Origin: Omphiscola glabra
Taxonomy: Eukaryota; Mollusca; Gastropoda; Lymnaeidae
DNA: 64,000 bases
Reading direction: 5' to 3'
NCBI GenBank assembly: GCA_964017045.1
Contig: OZ024807.1
Location: 6,014,481-6,078,480, forward strand
This document shows positions 24,892-37,359 of the stretch, piece after piece. The stretch's first letter is position 1; each line of letters begins with the position of its first letter. A program made the translations under genes and the position numbers. The notes under the pieces were generated by a model. The model was not told where the DNA came from and searched no databases. It saw nothing but the letters and a program-made list of their open reading frames with translations.

Positions 24892-25861
24892 GTAACGTTA
24901 ACCCACTCACTCACTAATCACTAGATATTAAGGGCAACAACCCTTTATGAAATTGATTTATTCCATGGATATTCCCCTTCTACTATGGGTGTACATTGAT
25001 AAGTAGTTTTCTTAAAATTCGAATATTCCAACGGGGCCTAAAGTGACTTAAGTCCGAACTATATAAAAGTCCATTATTTTTTGTTGTCAGTGTTTTTTTT
25101 TTGTCTATGTTTTTTTTTTTTGGGGGGGAGGGGGGTTGAGTTTTTGGTGTTACTTTTGTGTGTTATTTTCTGCATTAAAACAAGCACTGTTTTTGTGTGT
25201 GCTAATCGTGCGCATCCAAACAGGTCATTTATATAACAGTTCTTGAAACGTGGATCAAAGGTGAAATATCACCAACGGGTGTAGACGCCTCTGTCTTCCA
25301 ATGATTTTTGATTATTGTGTTGAAGTAGACAACATTATTTTTTAAAACAGAAGAAATTAAAATAAGACGATAACTTCATAATTAACTTCTTTATTGTTGA
25401 GTAATTTTGATGACCTATTAGGATTGATGACGTATTATCTATATGCTTTTCGTGTGTGTGTATCGTAAAATAAATTTAAAACAACTAGGAGCAACTGAAA
25501 CAGTGTCGGAACAATGGAGGGGGCTAAAGTGGAGATCTGTCATTGAAGACATTTTTTCCTTTTGATGGAGTTTGGTGCTTGGGGGGGGGGGGGGTTGTTT
25601 ACATTTTAGGCCAGCTACAGAATTTCTTATGTTGAAAAATCCTTTCCCGTCCTAAATGGCATTAACCCTAGCAACGCCACTGACTGGAACACAGTTTTCG
25701 TTATATTTATTTCCTGAAAAAAAGGAACGACCAGATGATGTTTCAGTGCTAATCATAATCTTAAAACACATGACTATTGTTGTTTTTTTTTTATAATTTA
25801 TGATCTTAGATATAATTTCATTTGTTAAAGCACCGAACTTCATTTCAGAATAGGGATCAAT

Positions 25862-26077
25862 TCAAAGGAGCGAGTCTGTTGTTTTTCCCCATCTCCACGA
25901 TGCCAATACGGGAGTTGATGAGGTATTGCTTATTTCAGGGCACTACAAGTCTGCGTCTGTTGGTACGCCGTGCAGATTATTGATGTTAGGAGAGGGGTTG
26001 TGCGTCAAGTCGTTGATAAATAGCAAGATTCCAATGATGAAGTTACAAAGAGGTACTGAGACGTGCAGAAAACTCCA
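25862..26077 (-). pseudogene. Reverse-transcriptase palm fragment, mirror copy
   Basis: Right-arm counterpart of the fragment at 19,045-19,260, with the same broken FINDL ... TDADL boxes. Its presence in both arms shows that the insertion and its decay predate the duplication or haplotype split. Confidence 0.45.
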
Positions 26078-26736
26078 GGTGCGTGGACGCGATACAAGTT
26101 GGAGATTTACTGTAAACGTCCATTGGTCGTGGGTTTTTTTTTATTATTTGTTTTTTTTGTTGTTTTTTTTTTGCGATGGACATGTAAACAAAACATGTCG
26201 GGTTCTCTGGAAACTCATTCGGTGGTCAATGCGACGCGTACCAGGGAGTTGGGGGTTTGTATACTTTAAAGTTTACCAAATCTAGTAGCCATAGCGATTG
26301 ACATAGCCTCGGATGTAGCCAATTATTATAGAAACAAGTTTTAATCGTGAAACTGTGCTATGGCAAGTGCGACTTACTATTATATGGTTTATGCTATTTT
26401 AATCTGTATTAATGTTTTGCTAGTTTGTTGTGCAATGCGTAGCAAAGACTGAAAAACGGGGTACACATATTTTAAAAAGATACCAACAGTGGTGAAAGTT
26501 AACAATAATCAACTGAATTATAAGCCTACTATTAAATTTATTTTTTTTTAAAAATTAAATAGTCAAAAATTTAAAATAGAATAATTAAAGCACAGTAAAT
26601 CAATATAAATAATCAGTGAAGAATTAAAGTAATAACATGCAAACACAAACATAAAAAAAATCAAATTTTTGTAGAGCCTCAATAAGTATAATACGTCTTG
26701 CAATTTTAGAATGTGCCTCACACGATAGCATTATTC

Positions 26737-27072
26737 AGAAATAATAATAATAATAATGATGAAGTCCATTGAAAAATCAGGCTTCATCCCCAAAGGCTCG
26801 AAGCGCGGTACAAAGTCAAATCTTTACAAGTCAAGGGAAAGGGTGGAAAAGTAATCACAGCACAGTGTCACCAAATAAAGTTTTACAAGTCAGTTTTTAA
26901 AAAAAAAAAAGAAAAGAAAAAGAAGCAAATGAGGAGACAAGTAGTGGACAACCAAATAGGTCATCACACAGGCTATAACAGATAACCATCATCAAACCAC
27001 AGGGAGTGATTATGCATCGCTTGTCTTTTGCGACAGCCAGATATGCTGGATGCTCACTTGTTCATTTCTTTC
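26737..27072 (-). mobile_element. SINE/LINE tail-like element, mirror copy
   Basis: Counterpart of 18,050-18,385, with the ATT run now reading AAT at 26,741-26,757 and the CGAAGCGCGGTAC block at 26,799. Confidence 0.4.
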
Positions 27073-27967
27073 TCTTCATCTGCTACGTTACAACAACAAA
27101 AATTCATGTACCCTTTGATTTTCCATTAAAAAATCATTATTTTTTTATTTCAGATAACTGATTAAACTTTATTTAGATATCACGCAAACACATAGAGACA
27201 CTTCGTCAATTGCAATTTTAGATAAGATGCATGCTCGCATTATTTGTTAACATTAAGTAACAAACACAACGGGTGTAATTTTCTAGTAATCTATAAAAAA
27301 AAATAATCTATATTATAATACAACAGTAAAAGGAATCAAAATCAATATATAATATGTAGACCTATTCGGATTTATTCATTAGGTTGCATTTAATTCACTT
27401 TTTAATTTCTCCTGCTTATAAAAATATCTAAACCCAATTTCCTCCCCTTCAAATGTGTTTTCGGAATCAGATTAAAGAGATTACTTCATTAGTTTAAAAC
27501 CCATCTATATTCCAATGTTCGGTGTGTAATAGATATGGACCTTGAGATATTGCTTCCCTTGACCCAGATTCTAATTTTAACACTACTCCTAATATATATA
27601 TATATATCAAACATAGCACCACGATGAATGCACTAGCACAAAGCTCGCCCAGCTTTGTGGCTAGCACAAACACACACAACCGGGTGAATTTGGAGAGCAA
27701 TCTTATCTTGACCTATGGCACATTGTCCCCACATGGTACTAACGTCATGTCTCTATTCACTGTTTGAACTTAGCTTCACCCCTCCACGTCACGACATATC
27801 GCAGTAGACTTACTTCTCCCTTTTCTTTCACTCTTCCCTATTTGACCTCTCTCCCACTTACTCTCTGTGGTAAGTTATGTGCTGCCCTCTTGGATACTAC
27901 TTCTCAGCAAAGAGCTATTTTTAAAAAAAATTTGTTTTTAATTTTGTTAGTTTTTTCTGTTTGTTCG

Positions 27968-27993
27968 CTGATGAAGGCTTCCTGCCAAAACGT
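27968..27993 (+). mobile_element. Hammerhead-like core, mirror copy with GAAA damaged
   Basis: CTGATGA AGGCTTCCTGCC AAAACGT. The G of the conserved GAAA box is replaced by A, which would abolish a hammerhead. The left-arm copy keeps the G. Confidence 0.4.
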
Positions 27994-28527
27994 TCGTTGT
28001 TTTGTTGCGTTTCTCTTTTTCAGGTTAAGCCTTACTTTGTTTTACTAATTTCCACAAAGCTCATCGCTTGATGCATTACTTTGCCACCTGACCCTAGACA
28101 ATATAACGAAGCACTTGTTAGGATGAAATAAAGCTCTGCCTTTTATTTAAATGATATGATCGCCGAACCCAGCCTGCCCAACCTGAAAATATAAATCTTA
28201 TTTTAAAAAAAAACCAACAACAACAAAAGGAATAATATACTACACTATAATATATTTACAGAAAATTTAATTATCAATGCAACAATATCCCTCAAAAACG
28301 CTACGATTTATTGCGAACAAAATAAAACTCCCGATAACTGCCATAAATGCCGTTCTTTAAAAAAAAAGCTCAAAAGCCTTTGATGCGCAATATTTTCAAT
28401 TGTTTTTTTCGAAAATAGTTCAAATGTGTAATTTGTTAATAATTGATGCACTGCATTCAAGTTGTGTAAATAAAATATAAGAAAAGTTATGCTAAACTTG
28501 ATTTCATAGACAGGACAAAAGATGTTG

Positions 28528-28553
28528 ACGTTTCGGGTTATAACCTCCATCAG
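28528..28553 (-). mobile_element. Hammerhead-like core, mirror of 16,571
   Basis: Identical core to the left copy. Adjacent frames (28,504-28,970) differ by a few substitutions and a poly(A/T) length change. Confidence 0.35.
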
Positions 28554-29329
28554 AAAACAAAACAAAACGAAGTATAACAAGTATCAGATCAAAGTAATTT
28601 TTTTTTTTAGAGATTTCCTTTTTGTTCCGGAAGTAGGATTGTAGAAAGTGAAAGAATATAATAGTGAAAGTACCAATATTTATTAAAGTATTAATAACAT
28701 CGGAAGCTGGAATATATTTAGACGAAATGCCATTTAATGATACACAAGAACATATTATGGCAGATGATACAAACTGCGATGAATAAATTAGACGAAGATC
28801 AAGAGTGTCAAATACTGCAGGAACTGTGCATGCACGTCGACGGAAAAGACAACCGCTTGGAAAATAAAAGCGGAAGAGCCGAAAAGACTTGGCGCAGAAC
28901 AATAGAAAAGCCTCAGGATAGAACAGAACTGACATCATCCGAAATAAAGGAGCCCGAAGTCATAAAGTGACAGACTGAGTCCACGAGCTGAACGAATGGA
29001 TCTAGATTGAGTTGTAACGTTTGTGAAGCAACAAGATTTAGTTGGCATCGACTGGAAATTACAACAGCTTGCATCTTTTAAATACAAATGAATTTTTCGC
29101 AATGGCTCACAAAGAAAATTCTTTAGCAGACGAAAAGAATGTAGACAGGTATATGAAATAAAAATAATACATACACATGGTAGACCATACAAAAAAGTGG
29201 ATTTTTTTTTTAAAGTTTAAAACATTAGTTATTTTAAGACGAAGTCTGTATGTACTGTAAATAAAATGATGTAACCATGCAATGTTCCCAATAATCTAAT
29301 TTTTTTTAAATCTCTTGGTCTCTACATTT

Positions 29330-32300
29330 TCAGCTCAACAATCCCGCCTGGCCACTTTTTTGCAAGACCATTCTACCAATCTCTGATAACATGTCAGTGC
29401 CATCTCTTATGTCCTTGGGTGATGAGAGACTTTGCGGCGGCTTGGGGAAGGTGAAGTGGAATGCGCGGGCGTCTCGCCAGTCGTATGGTTCGACTGGCTG
29501 CTTATCATCGATATCTCTTTGGTAGTCTTTGTGCCAGGCTGGATGGCAGATACCTCGGAAACAGATGACCTGCGAAAAACAAAAACAAATATTTTAATTT
29601 GATCAGTGAGTTCTATGTATTAATTGTAAAAGGCAATTCGGTATAAAAATTCACGAAATTTACCCTTGAATTAATTATTTTGGGAAGATTTGTGTGTGTG
29701 GATATATTTTGTGTGTGTGGATATAACGATATAATTATGTTTGGGACATTTTATTGGACCTTAGAAAGAACAGTGTTTTATTGGCAAATACAAACCTATT
29801 TCTAGCTGGCATACAACATAATTCGTTGCCATCTCTTCTCACATATGAAAGGTGATCAAAAAATCTCCCGCACAAATTTATGGACTCCGATAATAATTCC
29901 AGTCTAACTATACAGACTCCAGCTATTTACAGATTCCAGCTCTAGACAGACTCCAGCTAAACTGACACCAGCATATTAAAGATTTTAGCTATTGACAGAC
30001 TCCAGCTATATAGTTTCCAGCTATTTAAAGATTCCAACTAGACATACTCCACCTCAACACACTCCAGATATACAGAATCCAACTATTTAGACTCCAACTA
30101 TACAAACTCCAGCTCTACAGACTCCAGCTATACAGACCCCAGCTATACCGACTCCAACCATACAGGCTCCAACCAATGAGCTTTAAGATTCATTCAAGTA
30201 ACTCACTTATAAGAATCTTAATTGGCCCTCCCCCCATTTCCGCAAATTCACATTTTTTTCCCACGCCCCTGAACTTAATTACTATTTTAATGTCCCATTC
30301 TTTTTACACCGCTTATTTTTTTACACCGCTTATTTTTTTACACCGCTTATTTTTTTACACCGCTTATTTTTTTTACACCAAATATTTCCGTAAAAATAAT
30401 TGAAAATATTACTTACCAAACGCATTAGAGGTATTGCTTTTTTCAGAATCTCATTTAGCGCAGTTATCGTGGTTTTATTTTGTCAAATCAGCGTCATCTG
30501 GTAGCGTTAGTGACATTGTTACATAGGGAGTTGTGTATTTCGATATTTTGCAAATCTTTTTTTTTATTTCAAGTCATATGAGGAACACAGTTGCCAAATC
30601 TCCACCTACCTGCAAATGTCTATCAACAAACAGCTGGTCCGGGTGAAACTCGTACGCTTTATAGGGCATAAAGACCGCATTGAAGAGCCACTTTTCATCT
30701 CTATAGTACCTGGGAGTTGGAGGATACGTAAATCAGATAATAAACGTTAATAATTTTTTTTTAATTAGTATTTTTTTCAGCATGGAACGCATTATCGTAT
30801 TTCACATTGATTTGTATAAGAAAATTTGTTTCGTTTAACGAGTGTTTCGCTTAACGAGTACGATTCCGGAACGAATTATGCTCGTTATGAGAGGTTCCAT
30901 TGCATTTTAAATACGTGTAGCATTTACGGATTTTCATAATTTGTTTCAAAATTTTAAAAAAATTTACCCAACACCCGCCTCACTCCTCAACGATGTTAAC
31001 GGTAAATAATCCAACAAGGTATCTTTTCATTTTAAGACAAATCTACTATCCAATTTTCATGTCTAAAAGACTTGTGTTTTTAACATCTATAACCAAATCT
31101 GCTAAAAATGTCCCATACCGTTTTATTTGTGCGTAAAATGAAAAAAAAAAATTCCTTTTATGTAAAGACAATCGTAACCCACATTTGTTAATGTTTCTAA
31201 ATGATAATTGTAGTTTTTGGAAATAAACAAAAGAGTGTCTTTTTAAGAGATTACAATTTTAACGGCTGTACAATTATTATTTTTTTTTTTTTTAATATAT
31301 TGTTACCTAAATGATTGGATTTTTAGATATCGTTATACAAATAAAAAAATGTCCCCATTCTTATTCTTTCACATTTTAAATTTTGTTCAGGAAATATTTA
31401 CAATGCATTTTTATTATACACAAATATTTTTATACCAATAAGTACGTGACTACAATTATATTCGCACCTGCTCTGTATATTTGAAAAATGGATTACCATG
31501 TCCTTTGTGTAAACGAAAACCTTTTCCACTGTCCCCCGCCCCCTCCCCCCTTTTTTTTCCAACTTCACTGCTTGTCGATACGAGCAAGCTTATGTAAATG
31601 TGTGCAAAATGTGTCAACGCCCATGAACTGCATTTGCCGATATTATTGTAATACGTATTTATTTATATTGAACGAAAATCTAAAACCCTTTTTGTAACGA
31701 CGGTAATATCTTCGGATTTTAATATATTATAGTTATTCGCGTAAAAAGGAACACGTCCTCTTTCCTCCCCAGACATAATCGTGTTAGCAGTAGAACATTA
31801 AATATTAAATGCATTATTTCATCGGTATTAAAACTCTCTTGATACCAATTTCCGGTGTATAACTTAATTGACCTTTGATATAATTCTACAACCATCAAAT
31901 GCCCCACCAAGGGCCCAATTTAGACTTGCTGAGGCCCTAAGCTATTCAAAGTCCAGATGTCCCTAACTGTTTGAAATTATATGAGGTGTTCAAAGAAAAA
32001 TTAAAACTAGATCTATATAGCTGGCAGATTGTGAGGCCCTAAGCTGTAGCTTATTTAGCTTATAGGTAAATCCGTTGCTGGTCCCACCTACTCTGTCTGC
32101 CCTATTAGGTGTTTACAAGGCTGTTTTTTAATGAATTATTTTACGTAACCGTTTTTTAATATCATGTTTCTTCTCCCCCCCCCCCCCCCCATTCTTTTTG
32201 CTACTTTATGTGAAGCCTGGTGAGTTCAGGCCTAGGCTGGGGTACCATGCTATTTAAATGAGCCTAGCCCTAAGCTGGGGTACCGTGCTATTTAAATGAG

Positions 32301-35300
32301 CCTAGCCCTAGGCTGGGGTACCGTGCTATTTAAGTAAGCCCAGCCCTAGGTTGGGGTACCGCGCTATGTAAGTGAGACTAGCCCTAGGCTTCGATACCGC
32401 GCTATACAAGTGAGCCCAGGGCTACGCAAGACCACTTTTGTAAATACTAATAATAATAATAATCCCTTCACGTAATTTTGCCCAACCCTGACCTATATTA
32501 ATATTCTAAAGAACCTTCAACAATCTTATACCAAGCAATGTACCTCTTTTCAATTAAACAAAAATTGGTAATGTCATATTAGTATTATTATTATTATTTA
32601 TTTTTCTTTTGTGTTTAAAGAACATGGTTATCTATGTTTAAATTAAAATCCATAACCAGAGCTCAATCTGTAACATAATCAGGTTGTGGGTATATTGATA
32701 TTAAAATTTAATTCACACCCCTCCCCTCCCCACACACACAAACACACTCTTTTTAAAGTCAAATTTCTATTGCCCCTGAATTGTAAAAAAAAAAAAATAC
32801 AATGTAAATGAAACAATTGTCACATTAATTTTAAATGATCTATATACTTATTTCCAGAAAATATTGAACAAAAAACCCAAACTATTTCTTATTCAGGATT
32901 TTTCTAGTTTTAGCCTCTTTGTAACATCTGGCTCATATATTTTTCTTAATAAATGAAAACTTTTTATTTCATTTTGTAGAGTGAGAAAAGAACAACTTAT
33001 AAGCGTTGAAATCATTTGGAAAGTAATTGTGATCGGCAGCCATATTTGTAGGATTGGAGAGGGAACGGGGTTCATAATGTGAGGGCGCCATAGGCCCACG
33101 ATTGGTTTGAGCGGGTATGGTTGGGGGGGGGGGGGCATGTGTATCTTTGCTGCCGAGTTTTTCCCCACGTATAACTTCTAGTAATAATAGGAGATAGTAT
33201 ATCGTGGTTAAGACTTATTCAAGTCATTGTAAATGATATTACCTTTTAATTTGAAATCTATCTATCTAATAATTATTAATGCTTAGTAAATGATTTACGT
33301 GAATGTTTTCAAGAAATGTTTCAAAAATTCGGAATTCTTTTTGGCCATCATCACGCCCATGTTAAAAACTTCTGGCCACTCCCCATTTTTGGGCCAATCA
33401 GGGCAAGCCACTGCAGGGTATCGCCTTAGGCTCTCTGGGATCCTATTCACCCAAATGACGTCACGATCCTGTTGTGCAAGATTTAAAAAAAAAAAGAAAG
33501 TTATGAAAAGTAGAGACATAACATGTCAAATATTTTCAAAGAAAATCAATGTTAAATTAAACATAGCCGTCGGTGCACCGATTTTCGTGGTGCGGCAAAA
33601 AATGGCATGGAAGGTGAAAGGTTAATTAGAGTAGACCATACGCAGGGGCTTCTGGTAGCTTTAGTGGACAACCCAAAATGACGTCACTGGCCATTTATTT
33701 TGTCGTATTAACTCTTATCGGTCCGCATGTTATCATTCTAATCAAAGAACCTAAGCTCACATCGCACGCTGTGGAGACACTATTTCTGCGCTGATAATAC
33801 ATCTCTAATTATGCATATAATTAATTCATTTTCAATGTGTGTTTTTTTACCAAAATGAAAAATAAAAGGACTTAAATGAAGAAAGTAGTTCATTCGTGGT
33901 GCGTCCGGAGGAGCGCATTTGGTAACACGCGAGAGAGAGAAAGAAAGATGAAGAGAGAGAGAGAGAAAAAGAGAAAAAGAGAGAAGACAAAGAGCGAAAG
34001 AGAGAGAGAGAGAGAAAATGAGGCAGATAGAGAGAGATTAAGAGAGAGAGAGAAAGAGAGAGTAGAGAGAATAGAGAGAGAGAGAAAAGGAGAGATAGAA
34101 AGAGAGAAAGGAAGAGAAAGAGGGAGAAAGAAAGAGGGAGAGAAAAAAAAGAAAGAGAGAGAGGGAATGAGAGAGGGAAAAGGAAAAAGAGAGAAAGGGA
34201 TAGAGAGAGATAGAGAGAGAGAGGGAGAGAGAGGGAAAGAGAGAGAGAAAAAAAGAAAGAGAGAGAGTAAAGAGAGAAAGGAGGGAATGAGAGAAAGGGA
34301 GAGAGTGAGGGAGAGAGAGAGGGGGGGAATGGTTCATTATTTTTAGCCGCTAGAAGAGTGGTGGAGTGGGAGATTGGCAACATGCTAGGAGCCTGTACGG
34401 TGGACGAAGTTAATGTGGTGCACAGTTCTGAACAGAATGCTGAAAATGTTGTCCACATGCTTAAGACGAATGCTGTTAACTTGGCGCATAATTTGTATAT
34501 ACAACTGTTTTTAATTTGATGTATGTTCCTAAGCCGAATGCATTTAATATGCTGAACATCTCTTTAGACGAAAAAAGTTAATTTTGTTAACACAGACCAA
34601 CGGCGACAACGATGTTTGCTTAGTATATTAATCTTATTCCATATCAACTAACTTATAATGTAAAAGTAAAAAAATTAGTATAAAACTAGGGCAATATTTT
34701 CAATTACAAAAATTTGTTTAAAAATTAAAAAAAAAATAATAAAAAAAAATTGAATCATCATGAACATTTTTATATTAAACATTTTAAAAACAGCTGTAGG
34801 ATAATCACTAAATTTTGAACCCACCCCCCAACAGCTCGCCCCCCCCCCCGGGTCATTTCATTCAAAAGGTCCCCCATGGCACATGTCCTGTCTTGCCACA
34901 CACTCACTATGCACCTTACAGAGGACTAAGGGGTCAGATTAACCACATACACTTGAGTTCTGCGCCTGTCGTTTCAGATTTATGAATGAGCTCAAAAATG
35001 CCCTTAAAGCAATAAGATATGTTGGCGGCATTGTGAGATTTTGAATCAAAAACTGTATTTCCCATTACTTGTTTGTTCGTTTGTTTGTTGTTTTGGTACC
35101 TGTTTGGACCCGTAAACGACGTAAATGTACAATTATTGATTCAAATAAGCATTCATCCGTGTCATGGTTCAACACTTAAGAATGTTATCATCTCTCAATC
35201 TGGGAGTGCTATATTTGTATTTAGGTCATTGCATTTGCAGAGTTACCTGGTACGCTCCGCCGTATTTCAGTATCGTCGCGACACGAAGGTAGTCAGATTG

Positions 35301-37359
35301 GTGGGCATGGTTATCCACGCTCTGTTGGAACACATTTTCCGGTTCTTCGATCTGAGAATATGAGAAACATTGATTGGCGGATTTGAGCCGTTAAATGTCT
35401 AATGCCACATTACTTTTAACCAGCTCACAAAGACTATAGAACGTCTAGACCATAGGCTGCGTTTACACTGGCTCCGTAATTCTTCGGACATCTAAGACTG
35501 ACATACAAGCCCGAACTTTCGTCTAATATTGGGCTCACTCTACAACCCGATCGCACCGGCTTTGAATTTTTAAGACTGGTGCTAGTCATAGTCAAAATTA
35601 TTTATGGTTGCAAACTAAACAAATAAACAATGTCATTGCTACCAATTCTAATTATAAATTGTAGCAATGAATACAATATAGAAAATTTATATGATGAAAT
35701 TAGGGAATGAAGTCTTTCTTTGAAGCTTCCAATCGAACAATTCTGACGAAAAAGCAACATCTTCTCCTTTGCCCTGATAGTCGTTGGTACATAACCGTGA
35801 AGCAATTTTTTTTCTTTCTAATTCGGTCGTGTATGCCACTCTTGGATGTCAGTGAAATGAGGAACAAGGGTATATGCAGCCTTAGCCCGATTCGAAGCCA
35901 GCGGTGTTTCTTCGGCAACCACATGTTTCAGGTGCGTGGAGCAAATGGGGGATCACGGATCTTTCACTTAAGGGTTTTCGCCGTGTCATGAGTAAGAACA
36001 TTTGTAAGTGCATGACCCTGGCTGGCTTCCATCTCGTGGTGTATGGAATTAACATAATAGCGTTAACAAAAAAAAATAAAAAACAAGACCATTTTAAAAT
36101 AATGAGCTCATCTTAACATTCTTGCTTAAATGTCTGCTTTTTTTTTTGAAAATATCAATAGTAGTTAGCTATTTTAAATATTTTTTAAACTAAATTTTAA
36201 ACATTTAAAATAGAAGTTAAGATACCAAACAACCCTTTTAATAATTCAAAAAAAAATTATTTCAAAAAATGAATCTGCTTACTTTGATAAAAGTAACATT
36301 CTCTTCTTTAAGCCTGTCCCACCACTCACCGACGGGATGAACCGACCCGTGGATGTAGACCCTCTGGAAGCCAGCAACGTGCAGAGCCGACATCACACTG
36401 AGAAAGTGCAGAAACTGAAATTGTAGGGTCTTAAGCCAAACCATGTGAGAGTTCATGGGAATGAGGTCACGGTCGTCGGCCTTCACCTCAAGCCTCGCCC
36501 TGGATCCATAATACAACCAGCGGGCCAGCTCCGAGAAACGCGATGGTGCGTCCCAGATGTCTTTTGGAAACAGTGATTCCCACAGCGTGATGCAAGGCCC
36601 CAGAGCTGATATTCCTTGATCTGCGGCTTTGCTGTTGAATTCTTCAACGAGGTAACACTTTCTTGGTGATTTAAGAATATCCCCAAGTTTTTGTTCAATG
36701 GTATCTTTGGGGAAACCAGACTTACTGAAAATAATGCCTTTGGTGACGTCATGTGAAACGTCGTTCAACCGGAAGCTGTAATAGAAATCTCCGGACCACG
36801 CCTCTCTCGGCACGTGCGTCAGGACCGTTCTCTCCCCAAAGTAAACGCCGCCTTCTTCCGCCAATTGCGTCAGTACGAATTCCAGAACATCCGGTGACCC
36901 ACATTCCGGCGTAAAGCGCGTGTAGCGCAGCACGAGGTTCGGCGTGGATTGCTTCAGCTCCTGAAACCACGTGTGGTACCAATCCTCGTCCACCTGCGGC
37001 AGGTGGTGATAGTGGAATACGACCTTCTGCGGCCTCAGGATCCGGACGACGCTCAGCAGGCCGACGTAGTCCTCGAAGCGAAACAGCTTCTGGCCGCACC
37101 AGAAGTAGTGGACGTTGTGTGGTACCTGACCGGGCTCCGAAACATTCGACTCCACCTCCGCCCATGGCTCCTGGGAATAGAGATCCTTAAACAGGAGGAT
37201 GTTATCCTCGTCGCTAGCGTGGAGACGTTGACCATATGAGTTAAAGCCACCGAGCCAGAAGATAAGTGAAAGTGATACCGTCAGGGTAAGCAGGATACAA
37301 AATAATATCTTTCTCCACTTTATACGCTGTAAGGCGTGTGAAATAAAATGTAAAATCAT
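29330..37359 (-). CDS. GT32-like DXD glycosyltransferase, copy 2 (five exons)
   Basis: Second intact copy, 563 residues. Exons on the minus strand: 37,359-36,283, 35,351-35,247, 33,468-33,299, 30,709-30,610 and 29,569-29,330; all junctions are GT-AG and lengths equal those of copy 1. It keeps the signal anchor, SD-x-LR, GGAYQ and DRD motifs and the same stop. Differences from copy 1: R15W, L29S, C35W, T41S, I99V, N125E, K160E, A181T, G372D, V380Y, T415A and D456E. V380Y is inside the SD-x-LR motif next to the invariant Asp. Only two silent changes were seen (codon 80 and one in exon 4). Exon 5 is identical. It is transcribed toward the centre, convergent with copy 1. It could be a paralogue or the other allele, depending on whether the palindrome is real. 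Confidence 0.87.
29890..30175. repeat. 15-16-bp minisatellite, mirror copy
   Basis: Reverse-complement counterpart of 14,947-15,222. Units at 30,060-30,130 differ in order and number from the left arm. Confidence 0.8.
30770..30900. mobile_element. MITE-like remnant, mirror copy
   Basis: Counterpart of 14,244-14,372 within intron 3 of copy 2, at the same site, so it was inserted before the arms diverged. Confidence 0.4.
32213..32414. repeat. Tandem hairpin units, mirror copy
   Basis: Five 38-bp units of the AGCCTAG/CTAGGCT hairpin on the opposite strand, preceded by a C run at about 32,176-32,190. Confidence 0.75.
33934..34322. repeat. Polypurine (GA)n tract, mirror of the CT tract
   Basis: About 390 bp of A/G in intron 2 of copy 2. 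It abuts ACACGC directly, without the 490 bp found in the left arm. Confidence 0.95.
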